64,000 nt of DNA from Pseudomonas mangiferae (GTDB lineage Bacteria; Pseudomonadota; Gammaproteobacteria; Pseudomonadales; Pseudomonadaceae), in contig NZ_VJOY01000004.1 in assembly GCF_007109405.1 (NCBI RefSeq), positions 310,001 through 374,000 of the forward strand, read 5' to 3'. Both the position numbers and the translations under genes were made by a program. Each line of letters opens with the position of its first letter. The stretch's first letter is position 1. The notes under the pieces were generated by a model. It was given only the letters and a program-made list of their open reading frames with translations, had not been told where the DNA came from and ran no database searches. This document shows, in pieces, positions 12,181 to 23,852 of the stretch.

Positions 12181-12608
12181 GCCGTATCTCCTCTGAGGTG
12201 ATGCGGAGCGTCAGCTCCGAACTGGAAAAAAGCCTACCATAGCGTGCTGGCGCTTCGCCCTGCGTGGCGTCAATGAGCGCAATGGGGAAAAACAATGAAG
12301 CGCTGGCCGGCGACCCGGGTCGGCCCGACGGGCAATCCTCCGGACAGACTCGCCCTGGACGCCGCCGTTCAGTCGATCAGAGGGCGTGGCGGAACGCTCG
12401 GCCCGCCTCGGCGCGGCTGATTCTTGCAGGCGAACCATATATAATCCCGCGCTTTGCCGCCGGCCCTGCCCGGCAGGAAGGGGTCCCCGACGCTCCGCCG
12501 TCCGGTCCCGTCGTGCCGGTGGTATTCGCTGCAGGGGCGTCCGCCCGCGGCTCGCCGCCCGTAACGGCCGGTGGAACGAATCAAGACTTGAGGGAAGTGA
12601 AGACCACC
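12181..12608 (+). promoter_or_regulatory. Divergent dps/aspS intergenic region with aspS promoter
   Basis: About 430 bp with no supported gene. A perfect -10 hexamer TATAAT lies at 12440-12445 on the plus strand. The -35 at the right distance is weak (CTGATT). Transcription from here would give an aspS leader of about 155 nt. The leader has GC-rich complementary stretches, but I recognise no T-box or known riboswitch. Confidence 0.55.
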
Positions 12609-14384
12609 ATGATGCGCAGCCACTATTGCGGCCAGTTGAACGAGACCCTGGATGGCCAGGAAGTCACCCTTTGCGGATGGGTTCACCGCCGCCGCGACCA
12701 TGGCGGGGTGATCTTCCTCGACGTGCGCGACCGGGAGGGCCTGGCCCAAGTCGTGTTCGATCCGGATCGCGTCGAGACCTTCGCCAAGGCCGACCGCGTG
12801 CGCAGTGAATACGTGGTGAAGGTCACCGGCAAGGTACGCCTGCGTCCTGAAGGTGCGCGCAATGCCAACATGGCGTCCGGCGCCATCGAGGTGCTGGGCT
12901 ACGAACTGGAAGTACTGAACCAAGCCGAAACCCCGCCGTTCCCCCTGGACGAGTATTCCGACGTGGGCGAGGAGACTCGCCTGCGCTATCGCTTCATCGA
13001 CCTGCGTCGCCCGGAGATGGCCGCCAAGCTGAAGCTGCGCGCGCGCATCACCAGCAGCATCCGCCGCTACCTGGACGAGAATGGCTTCCTCGATGTGGAG
13101 ACGCCGATCCTCGGCCGTCCGACTCCGGAAGGTGCGCGGGATTACCTGGTGCCGAGCCGTACCTACCCGGGTCATTTCTTCGCCCTGCCGCAATCGCCCC
13201 AGCTGTTCAAGCAATTGCTGATGGTGGCCGGCTTCGATCGCTACTACCAGATCGCCAAGTGCTTCCGCGACGAAGACCTGCGGGCCGACCGCCAGCCGGA
13301 ATTCACCCAGATCGACATCGAGACCAGCTTCCTCGACGAAAGCGACATCATCCAGATTACCGAGAAGATGGTGCGCCAGCTGTTCAAGGACGTGCTGAAC
13401 GTCGAGTTCGACGAATTCCCCCACATGCCCTTCGAAGAGGCCATGCGTCGCTACGGTTCGGACAAGCCTGACCTGCGCATCCCGCTGGAGCTGGTGGACG
13501 TCGCCGACCAGCTCAAGGACGTGGAATTCAAGGTGTTCTCCGGTCCGGCCAACGATCCGAAAGGCCGCGTCGCCGCCCTGCGTGTACCGGGCGGCGCGAG
13601 CATGCCGCGCAAACAGATCGACGACTACACCAAGTTCGTCGGCATCTACGGCGCCAAGGGCCTGGCCTACATCAAGGTCAACGAGCGCGCCAAAGGCGTG
13701 GAAGGCCTGCAGTCGCCCATCGTCAAGAACATCGCCGAGCCGAACCTCAACACGATCCTCGACCGCGTTGGCGCGGTCGACGGCGACATCGTGTTCTTCG
13801 GCGCCGACAAGGCCAAGGTCGTCTGCGACGCCTTGGGTGCGCTGCGTATCAAGGTGGGCCATGACCTCAACCTGCTCACCAAGGAGTGGGCGCCGATGTG
13901 GGTCGTGGACTTCCCGATGTTCGAGGAGAACGACGATGGCAGCCTGACGTCGCTGCACCACCCGTTCACCTCGCCCAAGTGCAGCCCCCAGGAACTGGAG
14001 GCCAACCCGGCGACGGCCCTGTCCCGCGCCTACGACATGGTGCTCAACGGCACCGAACTGGGCGGTGGCTCCATCCGGATCCACGACAAGTCCATGCAGC
14101 AGGCGGTGTTTCGCGTGCTGGGCATCGACGACGCGGAGCAGGAAGAGAAGTTCGGCTTCCTCCTCGATGCCCTCAAGTACGGCGCGCCGCCCCATGGTGG
14201 CCTGGCCTTCGGCCTTGACCGCCTGGTGATGCTGATGACCGGCGCCGCTTCGATCCGCGAAGTCATCGCCTTCCCGAAAACCCAGAGCGCGGGCGATGTC
14301 ATGACCCAGGCGCCGGGGACCGTGGACGGCAAGGCGCTGCGCGAACTGCACATCCGCCTGCGCGAGCAGCAGAAGGCCGAGTGA
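12609..14384 (+). CDS. aspS: Aspartyl-tRNA synthetase
   Basis: Class II synthetase of 591 aa, the length of the P. aeruginosa enzyme. It has an N-terminal OB-fold anticodon domain (residues about 1-100, [20 protein letters not shown]), motif 2 ([20 protein letters not shown]), the bacterial GAD insertion domain (about 290-415) and motif 3 ([15 protein letters not shown]). Pseudomonas AspRS is known to be non-discriminating, also making Asp-tRNA-Asn for amidation; whether this one is cannot be read directly. I chose ATG 12609 because GAGGGAAG lies just upstream; a longer frame to 12264 is leader sequence. Confidence 0.97.
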   Translation: MMRSHYCGQLNETLDGQEVTLCGWVHRRRDHGGVIFLDVRDREGLAQVVFDPDRVETFAKADRVRSEYVVKVTGKVRLRPEGARNANMASGAIEVLGYELEVLNQAETPPFPLDEYSDVGEETRLRYRFIDLRRPEMAAKLKLRARITSSIRRYLDENGFLDVETPILGRPTPEGARDYLVPSRTYPGHFFALPQSPQLFKQLLMVAGFDRYYQIAKCFRDEDLRADRQPEFTQIDIETSFLDESDIIQITEKMVRQLFKDVLNVEFDEFPHMPFEEAMRRYGSDKPDLRIPLELVDVADQLKDVEFKVFSGPANDPKGRVAALRVPGGASMPRKQIDDYTKFVGIYGAKGLAYIKVNERAKGVEGLQSPIVKNIAEPNLNTILDRVGAVDGDIVFFGADKAKVVCDALGALRIKVGHDLNLLTKEWAPMWVVDFPMFEENDDGSLTSLHHPFTSPKCSPQELEANPATALSRAYDMVLNGTELGGGSIRIHDKSMQQAVFRVLGIDDAEQEEKFGFLLDALKYGAPPHGGLAFGLDRLVMLMTGAASIREVIAFPKTQSAGDVMTQAPGTVDGKALRELHIRLREQQKAE

Positions 14385-14440
14385 TCGATCAATCCCGGCG
14401 GCGCCGGAGCGCCGTCGCTTCAACGTATACGGAGTGAGTT

Positions 14441-15187
14441 ATGGCTGGTCATTCCAAGTGGGCCAACATCAAGCACCGCAAAGAACGTCAGGACGCCAAG
14501 AAAGGCAAGATCTTCACCAAGCTGATCCGCGAACTGACCGTCGCCGCCCGGCAGGGCGGGGGCATTCCGGCCGACAACCCGCGCCTGCGCCTGGCGGTGG
14601 ACAAGGCGCTCACCGCCAACATGACCCGCGACACCATCGATCGCGCCGTCGCCCGGGGCGTGGGTTCCGGGGAAGCCGACAACATGGTCGAGCTGACCTA
14701 TGAAGGCTATGCACCCAGCGGCGTGGCGGTCATCGTCGAGGCGATGACCGACAACCGCAACCGCACCGCGGCCGAAGTGCGCCACGCCTTCAGCAAGTGC
14801 GGCGGCAACCTGGGTACCGACGGCTCGGTGGCCTACCTGTTCGAACGCAAGGGACAGATCAGCTTCGCCCCTGGCGTCAACGAGGACGCGCTGATGGAAG
14901 CGGCCCTGGAGGCCGGCGCCGATGACGTGGTGAGCAACGAGGACGGCTCGGTGGAAGTGTTCACCAGCTTCGCCGACTTCATCTCCGTCAACGAGGCGCT
15001 GACCGCCGCGGGTTTCAAGGGCGACGAGGCGGAGGTCACCATGATCCCGTCCACTACCGCCACCCTCGATCTGGAAACCGCCCAGAAAGTGCTGAAGATG
15101 ATCGACATGCTGGAGGACCTGGACGACGTCCAGAACGTCTACTCCAACGCGGATATTCCGGACGAGGTGATGGCCCAGCTGGGTTGA
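14441..15187 (+). CDS. yebC: YebC/TACO1-family regulator (PmpR-like)
   Basis: Protein of 248 aa that begins [20 protein letters not shown], the invariant opening of the family. Members act as DNA-binding regulators or ribosome-associated translation factors. The P. aeruginosa member at this locus (PmpR, PA0964) is reported to repress the quinolone-signal regulator gene pqsR, a plausible role here by orthology only. It lies between aspS and ruvC, the usual place, with a GGAGTGAGTT ribosome site. Confidence 0.95.
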   Translation: MAGHSKWANIKHRKERQDAKKGKIFTKLIRELTVAARQGGGIPADNPRLRLAVDKALTANMTRDTIDRAVARGVGSGEADNMVELTYEGYAPSGVAVIVEAMTDNRNRTAAEVRHAFSKCGGNLGTDGSVAYLFERKGQISFAPGVNEDALMEAALEAGADDVVSNEDGSVEVFTSFADFISVNEALTAAGFKGDEAEVTMIPSTTATLDLETAQKVLKMIDMLEDLDDVQNVYSNADIPDEVMAQLG

Positions 15188-15190
15188 AGG

Positions 15191-15216
15191 AACGCCGGGG
15201 CTCGCTCCGGCGTTTC
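15191..15216 (+). terminator. Terminator-like hairpin after yebC
   Basis: AACGCCGG and CCGGCGTT, a perfect 8-bp stem 3 nt past the yebC stop, followed by only a short T stretch. Termination is probably partial, allowing read-through to ruvC. Confidence 0.6.
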
Positions 15217-15305
15217 TGCGATAGGGGCAGGGTAGCGGCAGTCATGAAGGCATCGATAGACAGAACGTTTCCCCGCCTTGCGCCGGCCGCTTCGGAGGTC
15301 ACGGC

Positions 15306-15830
15306 ATGACCCTGGTGCTGGGCATCGACCCGGGCTCGCGGATCACCGGCTACGGGGTGGTGCGCGCCACCAGCCGGGGCTGTGAGTACGTGGCGTCCGG
15401 GTGTATCCGCACCGGCAACGGCGTCCTCCATGAGCGCCTGCAGATCGTCTACCGCGGCGTGCGGGAAGTGATCCAGACCTATGGCCCGGTGACCATGGGC
15501 ATCGAGCAGGTGTTCATGGCGCGCAACGCGGACTCCGCCCTGAAGCTGGGGCAGGCCCGGGGCGCGGCCCTGCTGGCCGGCGCCGAAGAGGGCCTGGAGA
15601 TCGCCGAGTACACCGCCACTCAGGTGAAGCAAGCGGTCGCCGGGACCGGCGGCGCCGACAAGCAGCAGGTGCTGGCGATGGTCATGCACCTGCTCAAGCT
15701 CACCCAGAAACCCCAGGTGGATGCGTCGGACGCACTGGCCATCGCCATGTGCCATGCCCATCACCGCCAATCCCTGATTCCCCATGGCCTGGCCACCGCC
15801 AAGCGGCGCGGCGGTCGCCTGCGGCTGTGA
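15306..15830 (+). CDS. ruvC: Holliday-junction endonuclease RuvC
   Basis: Resolvase of 174 aa that cuts Holliday junctions symmetrically as a dimer on RuvAB-bound DNA. The RNase H-like active site is visible: Asp8 in [13 protein letters not shown], the glutamate of GIEQVF, and the aspartates of [16 protein letters not shown] near the C-terminus. Length is normal. ruvA begins 19 nt after the stop, and the ruvC-ruvA-ruvB order supports one operon. Confidence 0.97.
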   Translation: MTLVLGIDPGSRITGYGVVRATSRGCEYVASGCIRTGNGVLHERLQIVYRGVREVIQTYGPVTMGIEQVFMARNADSALKLGQARGAALLAGAEEGLEIAEYTATQVKQAVAGTGGADKQQVLAMVMHLLKLTQKPQVDASDALAIAMCHAHHRQSLIPHGLATAKRRGGRLRL

Positions 15831-15849
15831 ACGAGAAGAGTCGAACCCC

Positions 15850-16455
15850 GTGATCGGACGTCTGCGCGGCACCCTGGCGGAAAAGCAACCGCCGCATTTG
15901 ATCCTCGACGTCAACGGCGTCGGCTACGAGCTGGAAGTGCCGATGACCACCCTTTACCGGCTGCCCGGCCTCGGCGAGCCGGTGACCCTGCACACCCACC
16001 TGGTGGTGCGGGAAGACGCCCACCTGCTCTACGGGTTCTTCGAGAAGCGTGAGCGTGAACTGTTTCGCGAGCTGATCCGTCTCAATGGGGTCGGTCCGAA
16101 GCTGGCCCTGGCGCTGATGTCCGGCCTGGAGGTGGACGAGCTGGTGCGCTGTGTCCAGTCCCAGGACACGTCCACCCTGGTGCGCATCCCCGGTGTAGGC
16201 AAAAAGACCGCCGAGCGGCTGCTGGTGGAGCTCAAGGATCGCTTCAAGGCGTGGGAGAGCATGCCGGCGATCGCCCCCCTCGTGGTTGAACCCCGCGCCG
16301 GCGCGGCAGTCTCAAGCGCGGAGCAAGATGCGGTCAGCGCATTGATTTCCCTGGGATTCAAGCCTCAGGAAGCCAGCCGGGCGGTCGCCGCCGTGCTGGA
16401 GGAAGACCTGGGCAGCGAGGAACTGATCCGTCGCGCCCTCAAGGGGATGGTCTGA
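15850..16455 (+). CDS. ruvA: Holliday-junction branch-migration protein RuvA
   Basis: Protein of 201 aa that tetramerises on four-way junctions and loads RuvB. It has an N-terminal OB fold ([20 protein letters not shown]), two helix-hairpin-helix motifs ([15 protein letters not shown] and [18 protein letters not shown]), and the C-terminal UBA-like domain that contacts RuvB ([22 protein letters not shown]). The start is GTG at 15850, giving the P. aeruginosa length. Earlier in-frame codons extend into ruvC and are rejected. Confidence 0.97.
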   Translation: MIGRLRGTLAEKQPPHLILDVNGVGYELEVPMTTLYRLPGLGEPVTLHTHLVVREDAHLLYGFFEKRERELFRELIRLNGVGPKLALALMSGLEVDELVRCVQSQDTSTLVRIPGVGKKTAERLLVELKDRFKAWESMPAIAPLVVEPRAGAAVSSAEQDAVSALISLGFKPQEASRAVAAVLEEDLGSEELIRRALKGMV

Positions 16456-16508
16456 AAGCCTGATGACGAAGGTATGTGGATGGACGTTACCCTGATGGGC
16501 GGACCCTC

Positions 16509-17561
<1,053 letters not shown>

Positions 17562-17611
17562 TGGAAAAGCGCCGTCCACCAATTGGCAAGCTCGGGAGTA
17601 AGCACTAGAGT

Positions 17612-18085
17612 ATGCGCGCGCAAAACGAGGCACAGCCGCACGCCTACCGGTGTCGCGTGTACTACGAGGACACCGATGCCGGCGGCATCGTCTACTACGT
17701 CAATTACCTCAAATTCATGGAGCGGGCTCGGACCGAGCGACTGCGAGAGCTGGGTTTCATCCAGTCGCGGTTGGCGGAAGAGAACCTGCTCTTCGTCGTG
17801 CATTCGAGCGAGGCCCGCTACCATGCGCCGGCGCGGCTGGACGACGAACTGGCGGTCTCCGCCGAATTGATCGAATTGAACCGGGCCAGCCTGCGTTTTC
17901 GCCAGCAGGTCCGGCGGCAACCGGATGGTGCGCTGCTCTGCGAAGGGCAGTTCCTGGTGGCTTGCGTACGCGCCGACAGTTTGAAACCCCGGTCCCTACC
18001 CGACGCCTTGCGTTCGGCTTTCGCCGGACTGGCTCTGACCGGACCTGATCCAACCGGACGGGTACCGTCCCCTGCAGGAGATTAA
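17612..18085 (+). CDS. ybgC: Tol-Pal-associated acyl-CoA thioesterase YbgC
   Basis: Hot-dog-fold thioesterase of 157 aa. The signature [25 protein letters not shown] includes the catalytic aspartate. The family hydrolyses short-chain acyl-CoA or acyl-ACP and is linked to phospholipid metabolism near Tol-Pal. It is the first gene of the tol cluster; tolQ starts 2 nt after its stop, so they are coupled. Confidence 0.94.
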   Translation: MRAQNEAQPHAYRCRVYYEDTDAGGIVYYVNYLKFMERARTERLRELGFIQSRLAEENLLFVVHSSEARYHAPARLDDELAVSAELIELNRASLRFRQQVRRQPDGALLCEGQFLVACVRADSLKPRSLPDALRSAFAGLALTGPDPTGRVPSPAGD

Positions 18086-18087
18086 GC

Positions 18088-18783
18088 GTGGAAGCCAATG
18101 CCGTCGACCATACCTCCATGTGGAGCCTGATCAGTAACGCCAGCATCGTGGTGCAACTGGTCATGCTCGCGCTGGTGGCCGCCTCCATCACGTCATGGGT
18201 CCTGATCTTCCAGCGCAGCACCATGCTGCGGGCTGCGAAGAAGGCGCTGGACAATTTCGAGGAGCGCTTCTGGTCGGGGATCGACCTGTCCAAGTTGTAC
18301 CGCCAGGCGGGCAGCAACCCCGACCCGGATTCCGGCGTCGAACAGATCTTCCGGGCCGGATTCAAGGAGTTCTCGCGGCTGCGCCAACAGGCCGGTGTTG
18401 ACCCGGACGCGGTCATGGACGGCGTGGCCCGCGCCATGCGCGTGGCGATTTCCCGGGAAGAAGAGAAGCTCGAGCAGAGCCTTCCGTTCCTCGCCACGGT
18501 CGGCTCCACCAGCCCCTACGTCGGCCTGTTCGGCACCGTGTGGGGGATCATGAACTCCTTCCGTGGCCTCGCCCAGGTGCAACAGGCGACCCTCGCCACG
18601 GTGGCGCCGGGCATCGCCGAGGCCCTGATCGCCACCGCGATCGGCCTGTTCGCCGCGATCCCTGCGGTGATCGCCTACAACCGCTTCGCCGCCCGCAGCG
18701 AGACGCTGATCGGCCGCTACTACACCTTCGCCGACGAGTTCCAGGCGATCCTGCACCGCAAGGTCCATACCAGCGAGGAATGA
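18088..18783 (+). CDS. tolQ: Tol-Pal proton channel subunit TolQ
   Basis: Inner-membrane protein of 231 aa with three membrane helices: residues about 18-40 (VVQLVMLALVAASITSWVLI), 140-160 (GLFGTVWGIMNSF region) and 175-200 (ALIATAIGLFAAIPAVIAYN). With TolR it forms the proton-motive-force motor that energises TolA for outer-membrane constriction at division. The start is GTG with GCAGGAG upstream. Confidence 0.97.
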   Translation: MEANAVDHTSMWSLISNASIVVQLVMLALVAASITSWVLIFQRSTMLRAAKKALDNFEERFWSGIDLSKLYRQAGSNPDPDSGVEQIFRAGFKEFSRLRQQAGVDPDAVMDGVARAMRVAISREEEKLEQSLPFLATVGSTSPYVGLFGTVWGIMNSFRGLAQVQQATLATVAPGIAEALIATAIGLFAAIPAVIAYNRFAARSETLIGRYYTFADEFQAILHRKVHTSEE

Positions 18784-18836
18784 GGTCGCGGATGCGCCGA
18801 CCCTGTGATGCAGACTCTTTCGATAGGTTTTAAGTG

Positions 18837-19289
18837 ATGGCCAGAATTCGCCAAAGACGCAAGCCGGTCGCCGAAATGAACGTGGTGCCTTACATCGACG
18901 TGATGCTGGTGCTGCTGGTGATCTTCATGGTGACCGCGCCGATGCTCAACCAGGGCGTGAAGGTGGACCTGCCCAAGGTGAGCAGCGAGGCGTTGCCTCA
19001 GGACAACGACAAGCAGGTGCTGACCATTTCCATCAAGGCCGACAAGACCTACTACTGGAACCTGGGCAGCGAAGTGGATACCCAGAAGCAGACCAACAAG
19101 GCCCTCACCTTGCCGGAAATGACTAAGGCGGTGACCGCCATCATGGGCGAGAGCCGGCGCCAGGGTAAGCAGGTGCAGGTCTTCATCCGCGGTGACAAGG
19201 CGGTCGACTACGGCGCGGTCATGGCGGCCATGGGTGGCCTGCAGCAGGCCGGCGTGGGCAACGTCGGATTGATCACCGAGGCGCCCTGA
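18837..19289 (+). CDS. tolR: Tol-Pal motor subunit TolR
   Basis: ExbD/TolR-family protein of 150 aa: a short cytoplasmic basic tail, one membrane helix with the proton-carrying aspartate (NVVPYIDVMLVLLVIFMV), and a periplasmic peptidoglycan-binding domain. ATG 18837 is preferred over the GTG one codon earlier. The stop overlaps the tolA ATG by one base (TGATG), showing coupling. Confidence 0.97.
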   Translation: MARIRQRRKPVAEMNVVPYIDVMLVLLVIFMVTAPMLNQGVKVDLPKVSSEALPQDNDKQVLTISIKADKTYYWNLGSEVDTQKQTNKALTLPEMTKAVTAIMGESRRQGKQVQVFIRGDKAVDYGAVMAAMGGLQQAGVGNVGLITEAP

Positions 19290-20368
19290 TGCAGACGCGC
19301 GTGCGTTCCTCATCGGAAAGTTACTTCTGGCCGGCACTCTGGGCGATCGCGCTGCACGTGCTGATCTTCGCCATGCTGTTCGTCAGCTTCGCCATGACGC
19401 CCGAGCTGCCGCCGGCCAAGCCCATCGTGCAGGCGACCCTGTACCAGCTCAAATCCCAGAGCCAGGCCACCACCCAGACCAACAAGAAGATTGCCGGCGA
19501 GGCGAAGAAGACGTCTGCGCCCCAGTACGAGACTGACCAGGTCGAAGAGAAGAAGGCCGAAGAACAGAAGGTAGCGGCGGCCAAGGCGGCGGAACAAAAG
19601 AAAGCCGAGGAAGCTCGAAAGGCCCAGGACGCCAAGGCGGAGGCCGATGCCAAGGCAGCCGAGGCGAAGAAAGCCGAGGATGCGGCGAAGGCTGCGGCGG
19701 ACGCCAAGAAGGCCGACGAGCAGAAGAAGGCCGACGAACAGAAGCAGCAGGCCGACATCGCCAAGAAGAAGGCTGAGGAAGAGGCCAAGCAGAAAGCGGC
19801 CGAAGACGCCAAGAAGGCAGCCGAGGCGAAGAAGGCCGAGGACGCCAAGAAAGCCGCCGAGGACGCCAAGAAGAAAGCGGCTGCCGATGCGGCGAAGAAG
19901 AAGGCCGTCGAGGAAGCCAGGAAGAAAACCGCGGCCGAGCTGGCGAAGAAAAAGGCCGCTGAGAATGCGCGCCGCAAGGCGACCGAGGACAAGAAGGCGG
20001 CGGCGCTGGCCGATCTGTTGTCGGAAGACGTGCAGAACGAGCAGACCCTGGCCGACGAAGTGGGCGACCAGGTCGCGGGTAGCCTCGATGACCTGATCGT
20101 CAGCCTGGTGAGCCAGGAATGGCGACGCCCGCCCTCGGCGCGCAATGGCATGAGTGTCGAGGTGCTGATCCAGATGTTGCCGGACGGCACCATCACCAAT
20201 GCGAGCGTCACCCGTTCCAGTGGCGATGTGCCCTTCGATAATTCCGCCGTCGCGGCGGTACGTAACGTGGGTCGCATCCCGGAGATGCAACAACTGACCC
20301 GTGCGCAGTTCGATTCCCTCTATCGGCAGCGGCGGATGGTCTTCAAACCGGAGGATTTAGGCCTGTGA
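19289..20368 (+). CDS. tolA: Tol-Pal energy-transducing protein TolA
   Basis: Protein of 359 aa with three domains. An N-terminal membrane anchor ([21 protein letters not shown]) binds TolQR. A long Lys/Ala/Glu-rich helix (about residues 65-245, many AKKAEDAKK-like repeats) spans the periplasm. The C-terminal globular domain (about 255-359, [25 protein letters not shown]) contacts TolB and Pal and is the docking point for some bacteriocins and filamentous phage pIII in other bacteria. The stop overlaps the tolB start by 4 nt. Confidence 0.97.
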   Translation: MQTRVRSSSESYFWPALWAIALHVLIFAMLFVSFAMTPELPPAKPIVQATLYQLKSQSQATTQTNKKIAGEAKKTSAPQYETDQVEEKKAEEQKVAAAKAAEQKKAEEARKAQDAKAEADAKAAEAKKAEDAAKAAADAKKADEQKKADEQKQQADIAKKKAEEEAKQKAAEDAKKAAEAKKAEDAKKAAEDAKKKAAADAAKKKAVEEARKKTAAELAKKKAAENARRKATEDKKAAALADLLSEDVQNEQTLADEVGDQVAGSLDDLIVSLVSQEWRRPPSARNGMSVEVLIQMLPDGTITNASVTRSSGDVPFDNSAVAAVRNVGRIPEMQQLTRAQFDSLYRQRRMVFKPEDLGL

Positions 20369-21663
20369 ATACCCTGATTCGTATCGTTCTGCTGGGCATG
20401 TTCATGCTCACAGGGGCCGTTCAAGCGGCCGATCCCTTGGTGATCACCAAGGGCACCGACCGCGCCACGCCCATCGCCGTGGTGCCGTTCGCCTGGCAGG
20501 GCGGCACGGTGTTGCCGGACGACATGGCCGAGATCATCGGCAACGACCTGCGCAACTCCGGCTTCTTCGAGCCGATTCCCCGGCAGAACATGATCAGCAT
20601 GCCGTCCCAGGCCAGCGAAGTGATCTACCGCGACTGGAAAGCGCTGGGCGCCCAGTACGTGCTGGTGGGCAGCGTGGTTCCGGCGGGCGGTCGCCTGCAG
20701 GTGCAGTTCGCGCTGTTCAACGTCACCACCGAGCAACAGGTCATGACCGGCTCGGTCAGTGGTGGTACTGATCAACTGCGCGACATGGCCCACCACGTGG
20801 CGGACCAGTCATTCGAGAAACTGACCGGTATCAAAGGCGCGTTCTCCACCAAGCTGCTGTACGTGACGGCCGAACGCTTCGGGGTGAACAACACCCGCTA
20901 CACCCTGCAGCGCTCCGACTATGACGGCGCTCGCGCCGTGACCCTGCTGCAATCCCGCGAGCCGATCCTTTCGCCGCGCTATGCGCCGGATGGCCGTCGC
21001 ATCGCCTATGTGTCCTTCGAGCAGAAACGCCCGCGTATCTTCATCCAATACGTGGATACCGGCCGCCGCGAGCAGATCACCAACTTCGAAGGGCTTAACG
21101 GAGCACCGGCGTGGTCGCCGGATGGCAACCGCCTGGCCTTTGTCCTCTCGAAAGATGGAAACCCGGAAATCTATGTAATGGATGTCGGTTCGCGTCAACT
21201 TCAGCGCGTGACCAACCATTATGCGATCGATACCGAACCGTTCTGGGGTAAAGATGGGCAAACCATCTATTTCACTTCGGACCGGGCCGGCAAACCGCAG
21301 ATCTATAAAATGAACATTGCCAGTGGTTCGGTGGAACGTGTGACGTTCCAGGGTAACTACAACGCCAACCCGAAACTTTCCGCTGATGAAAAAACCCTCG
21401 TGATGATTCATCGTCAGGATGGTTTCACCAACTTCAAAGTTGCTGCGCAGGATCTTCAGCGCGGTGGCTTGAAGGTCTTGTCCGACACCAGTCTGGACGA
21501 GTCGCCCACTGTTGCGCCCAACGGCACCATGCTAATCTACGCCACCCGCCAGCAAGGCAGAGGAGTTCTGATGCTCGTGTCCACAAACGGGCGCGTGAGA
21601 ATTCCGGTGCCTGCCGCCCAAGGTGAGGTCCGTGAGCCTTCATGGTCGCCTTACTTGAACTGA
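20365..21663 (+). CDS. tolB: Tol-Pal periplasmic beta-propeller protein TolB
   Basis: Periplasmic protein of 432 aa with a signal peptide ending VQA-ADP, an N-terminal alpha/beta domain and a six-bladed propeller (repeats such as [40 protein letters not shown]). It shuttles between TolA and Pal. An unusual feature is codon use: about 21,130-21,480 uses many A/T-ending codons (AAA, GAT, ACT, GAA) while the flanks are strongly G/C-ending, although the protein is conserved throughout. Confidence 0.97.
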   Translation: MNTLIRIVLLGMFMLTGAVQAADPLVITKGTDRATPIAVVPFAWQGGTVLPDDMAEIIGNDLRNSGFFEPIPRQNMISMPSQASEVIYRDWKALGAQYVLVGSVVPAGGRLQVQFALFNVTTEQQVMTGSVSGGTDQLRDMAHHVADQSFEKLTGIKGAFSTKLLYVTAERFGVNNTRYTLQRSDYDGARAVTLLQSREPILSPRYAPDGRRIAYVSFEQKRPRIFIQYVDTGRREQITNFEGLNGAPAWSPDGNRLAFVLSKDGNPEIYVMDVGSRQLQRVTNHYAIDTEPFWGKDGQTIYFTSDRAGKPQIYKMNIASGSVERVTFQGNYNANPKLSADEKTLVMIHRQDGFTNFKVAAQDLQRGGLKVLSDTSLDESPTVAPNGTMLIYATRQQGRGVLMLVSTNGRVRIPVPAAQGEVREPSWSPYLN

Positions 21664-21721
21664 TGCGGTTGCCAACTCTCAATACTTAAACACACACCTG
21701 GGGTTCACTAGGAGTTACATC

Positions 21722-22228
21722 ATGGAAATGCTGAAATTCGGCAAGTTTGCTGCTCTGGCTCTGGCGATGGCCGTCGCTGTAGGTTGCTCCTCCAAAGGCG
21801 GCGACGATAGCGGCGCTGGCGCTGGCATGGACCCGAACGCGGGTTCCTCGTCCGGCATGAACAGTGGTTCGGTTGACGGCAGCCTGAGCGACGAAGCCGC
21901 TCTGCGCGCTATCACCACGTTCTACTTCGAGTACGACAGCTCCGACCTGAAGCCGGAAGCCATGCGCGCTCTGGACGTACACGCCAAGGACCTGAAAGGC
22001 AGCGGCGCTCGCGTCGTTCTGGAAGGCCACACCGACGAGCGTGGTACCCGCGAGTACAACATGGCTCTGGGTGAACGTCGTGCCAATGCCGTTCAACGCT
22101 ACCTGGTTCTGCAGGGCGTTTCCCCGGCGCAGCTGGAACTGGTTTCCTATGGCGAAGAGCGTCCGGTTGCCACTGGTAACGACGAGCAGTCCTGGGCCCA
22201 GAACCGCCGCGTAGAACTGCGCAAGTAA
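21722..22228 (+). CDS. pal: Peptidoglycan-associated lipoprotein Pal (OprL)
   Basis: Outer-membrane lipoprotein of 168 aa. The signal ends at lipobox VGC with Cys22 lipidated. A low-complexity linker rich in Gly, Ser and Met follows. The OmpA-like domain has the peptidoglycan-binding motif [20 protein letters not shown]. It links the outer membrane to the wall and to TolB. A strong AGGAG site precedes the ATG. The 58-bp gap after tolB may hold its own promoter, but I cannot assign one by eye. Confidence 0.97.
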   Translation: MEMLKFGKFAALALAMAVAVGCSSKGGDDSGAGAGMDPNAGSSSGMNSGSVDGSLSDEAALRAITTFYFEYDSSDLKPEAMRALDVHAKDLKGSGARVVLEGHTDERGTREYNMALGERRANAVQRYLVLQGVSPAQLELVSYGEERPVATGNDEQSWAQNRRVELRK

Positions 22229-22234
22229 TAAGCC

Positions 22235-23056
22235 ATGCGTAAGTGCCGTCGTGCTTTGACTGTATTGGCCCTCGCCCTGCCGTTCGCGGCGGTGGCAGAG
22301 GTTCCGGTGGTAGAGGGTAATTCCGGCAACGGCAATTACCCTCCCGCGGGTTATGGCACGACCGGCACCTACGCCGCGGCCGGGGCTTCGGCCCCGGCTT
22401 CGGCGCAGGGCGAGCTGTTCATGCAACTGCAACAGATGCAACAAGAAGTCGCGAAACTGCACGGCATGGTAGAAGAGCAGCAATACGAAATTCAGCGGCT
22501 CAAGCAGGAAGGCCTGGAGCGTTACCAGGACCTCGACCAGCGCTTGAGCAGCGGTGCAGCGGGCTCCGCCTCGGGCGGTGCCGCAGCGGCCGATGGGGCG
22601 ATCAACGCCGGTGGTGTGCCGACTCCGCCTGCGGGTGCCAGCCAGCAACCACCCGCCTCGGGTGGCGAGCCAGGTGACCCGGCCAAGGAAAAGCTTTACT
22701 ACGAAGCGGCTTTCGACCTGATCAAGGCCAAGGACTTCGACAAGGCCAGCCAGGCCTTCACCGCCTTCCTGCGCAAGTACCCCAACAGCCAATATGCGGG
22801 CAATGCGCAGTACTGGCTGGGCGAGGTCAATCTGACCAAGGGCGACCTGCAGGGTGCGGCTCAGGCGTTCGCCAAGGTCAGCCAGAACTATCCGAGCCAT
22901 CCCAAGGTGCCGGATTCGCTGTACAAGCTCGCCGATGTCGAGCAGCGCCTTGGCGATACCAACAAGGCCAAGGGCATCCTGCGCCAGGTCATCGCCCAGT
23001 ACCCCGGCAGCTCCGCTGCCCAATTGGCCCAGCGTGATATCCAGCGTTTACCCTGA
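22235..23056 (+). CDS. cpoB: Cell-division coordinator CpoB (YbgF)
   Basis: Periplasmic protein of 273 aa: signal peptide (about 21 residues, ending AVA), a coiled-coil trimerisation segment rich in glutamine (LFMQLQQMQQEVAKLHGMVE), a Gly/Ala/Pro-rich linker, and a C-terminal TPR domain (residues about 150-273). It links the Tol machine with peptidoglycan synthesis at the septum. It begins 6 nt after pal and ends the operon; a terminator follows. Confidence 0.94.
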   Translation: MRKCRRALTVLALALPFAAVAEVPVVEGNSGNGNYPPAGYGTTGTYAAAGASAPASAQGELFMQLQQMQQEVAKLHGMVEEQQYEIQRLKQEGLERYQDLDQRLSSGAAGSASGGAAAADGAINAGGVPTPPAGASQQPPASGGEPGDPAKEKLYYEAAFDLIKAKDFDKASQAFTAFLRKYPNSQYAGNAQYWLGEVNLTKGDLQGAAQAFAKVSQNYPSHPKVPDSLYKLADVEQRLGDTNKAKGILRQVIAQYPGSSAAQLAQRDIQRLP

Positions 23057-23088
23057 CCGTCTCTGACGCTAGAATCCGACCCCGATAG

Positions 23089-23115
23089 AGCCCGCCATCG
23101 CGGGCTTTGTCTTTT
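23089..23115 (+). terminator. Terminator of the tol-pal operon
   Basis: AGCCCGC and GCGGGCT with a 4-nt loop, followed by a T-rich tract, about 30 bp after the cpoB stop. Confidence 0.82.
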
Positions 23116-23193
23116 GGCGAATCGATCGCCGAAAGCCCTTTCTTTTCGCAACGGAGGCGGATGGCCTGTTTAGCCGTCACGCCCGTGGCTCAT

Positions 23194-23841
23194 ATGCAAC
23201 GTACCCTGCGTATCACCGAGATCTTTTTCTCGTTGCAGGGGGAAACACGGACCGTCGGCCTGCCGACCGTGTTCGTGCGCCTGACCGGCTGCCCCCTGCG
23301 CTGTCAGTATTGCGACACCGCCTATGCCTTCAGCGGCGGCCAGCCCATGACCCTCGCGGCGATCCTCGCCGAGGTGGCGCGCTACAAGCCTCGCTACGTG
23401 TGCGTCACGGGGGGCGAACCGCTGGCCCAGCCTAATTGCATTCCCCTGCTCGAAGCGCTCTGCGAGGCCGGCTACGAGGTCTCGCTGGAGACCAGTGGCG
23501 CTCTGGACATCACGCCGGTGGATCCGCGGGTCAGCCGAGTGGTGGACCTGAAGACGCCCGGCTCGGCGGAGTCCGCGCGCAACCGCCTGGACAACCTCGA
23601 CTGCCTGACGTCCCGCGACCAGGTGAAGTTCGTCATCTGCTCCCGTGACGACTATGACTGGGCGGTTTCCCACCTGATCCGCTATCGCCTGCACGAGCGT
23701 GCCGGCGAGGTGCTGTTCTCGCCGAGCCATCGGCAGGTCGAGGCGGCGGCCCTGGCCGACTGGATCATCACCGACAACCTGCCGGTACGCCTGCAGGTGC
23801 AGTTGCACAAGCTTCTCTGGAACGACCAGCCCGGTCGTTGA
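23194..23841 (+). CDS. queE: 7-carboxy-7-deazaguanine synthase QueE
   Basis: Radical SAM enzyme of 215 aa that forms the deazaguanine ring in queuosine (preQ0) synthesis. The iron-sulfur cysteines Cys33, Cys37 and Cys40 lie in TGCPLRCQYCD (CX3CX2C). The SAM-binding GGEP follows (VTGGEPLAQPN). I chose ATG 23194 (MQRTLRITEIF), which matches other QueE proteins; a longer frame runs back into the terminator. queC follows 11 nt later in the same pathway. Confidence 0.95.
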   Translation: MQRTLRITEIFFSLQGETRTVGLPTVFVRLTGCPLRCQYCDTAYAFSGGQPMTLAAILAEVARYKPRYVCVTGGEPLAQPNCIPLLEALCEAGYEVSLETSGALDITPVDPRVSRVVDLKTPGSAESARNRLDNLDCLTSRDQVKFVICSRDDYDWAVSHLIRYRLHERAGEVLFSPSHRQVEAAALADWIITDNLPVRLQVQLHKLLWNDQPGR

Positions 23842-23852
23842 GGTAACGAGAC

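Noticed and set aside
12369-14423. 684-codon open frame antisense to aspS
   Set aside because: Mirror of a highly biased GC-rich gene; composition is His/Gln/Val/Leu-rich without any domain, and aspS on the other strand is certain.
19310-20293. Two antisense frames over tolA, one leucine/glycine-rich and one serine/alanine-rich
   Set aside because: They are the complement of lysine/alanine repeat codons in tolA and look membrane-like only for that reason.
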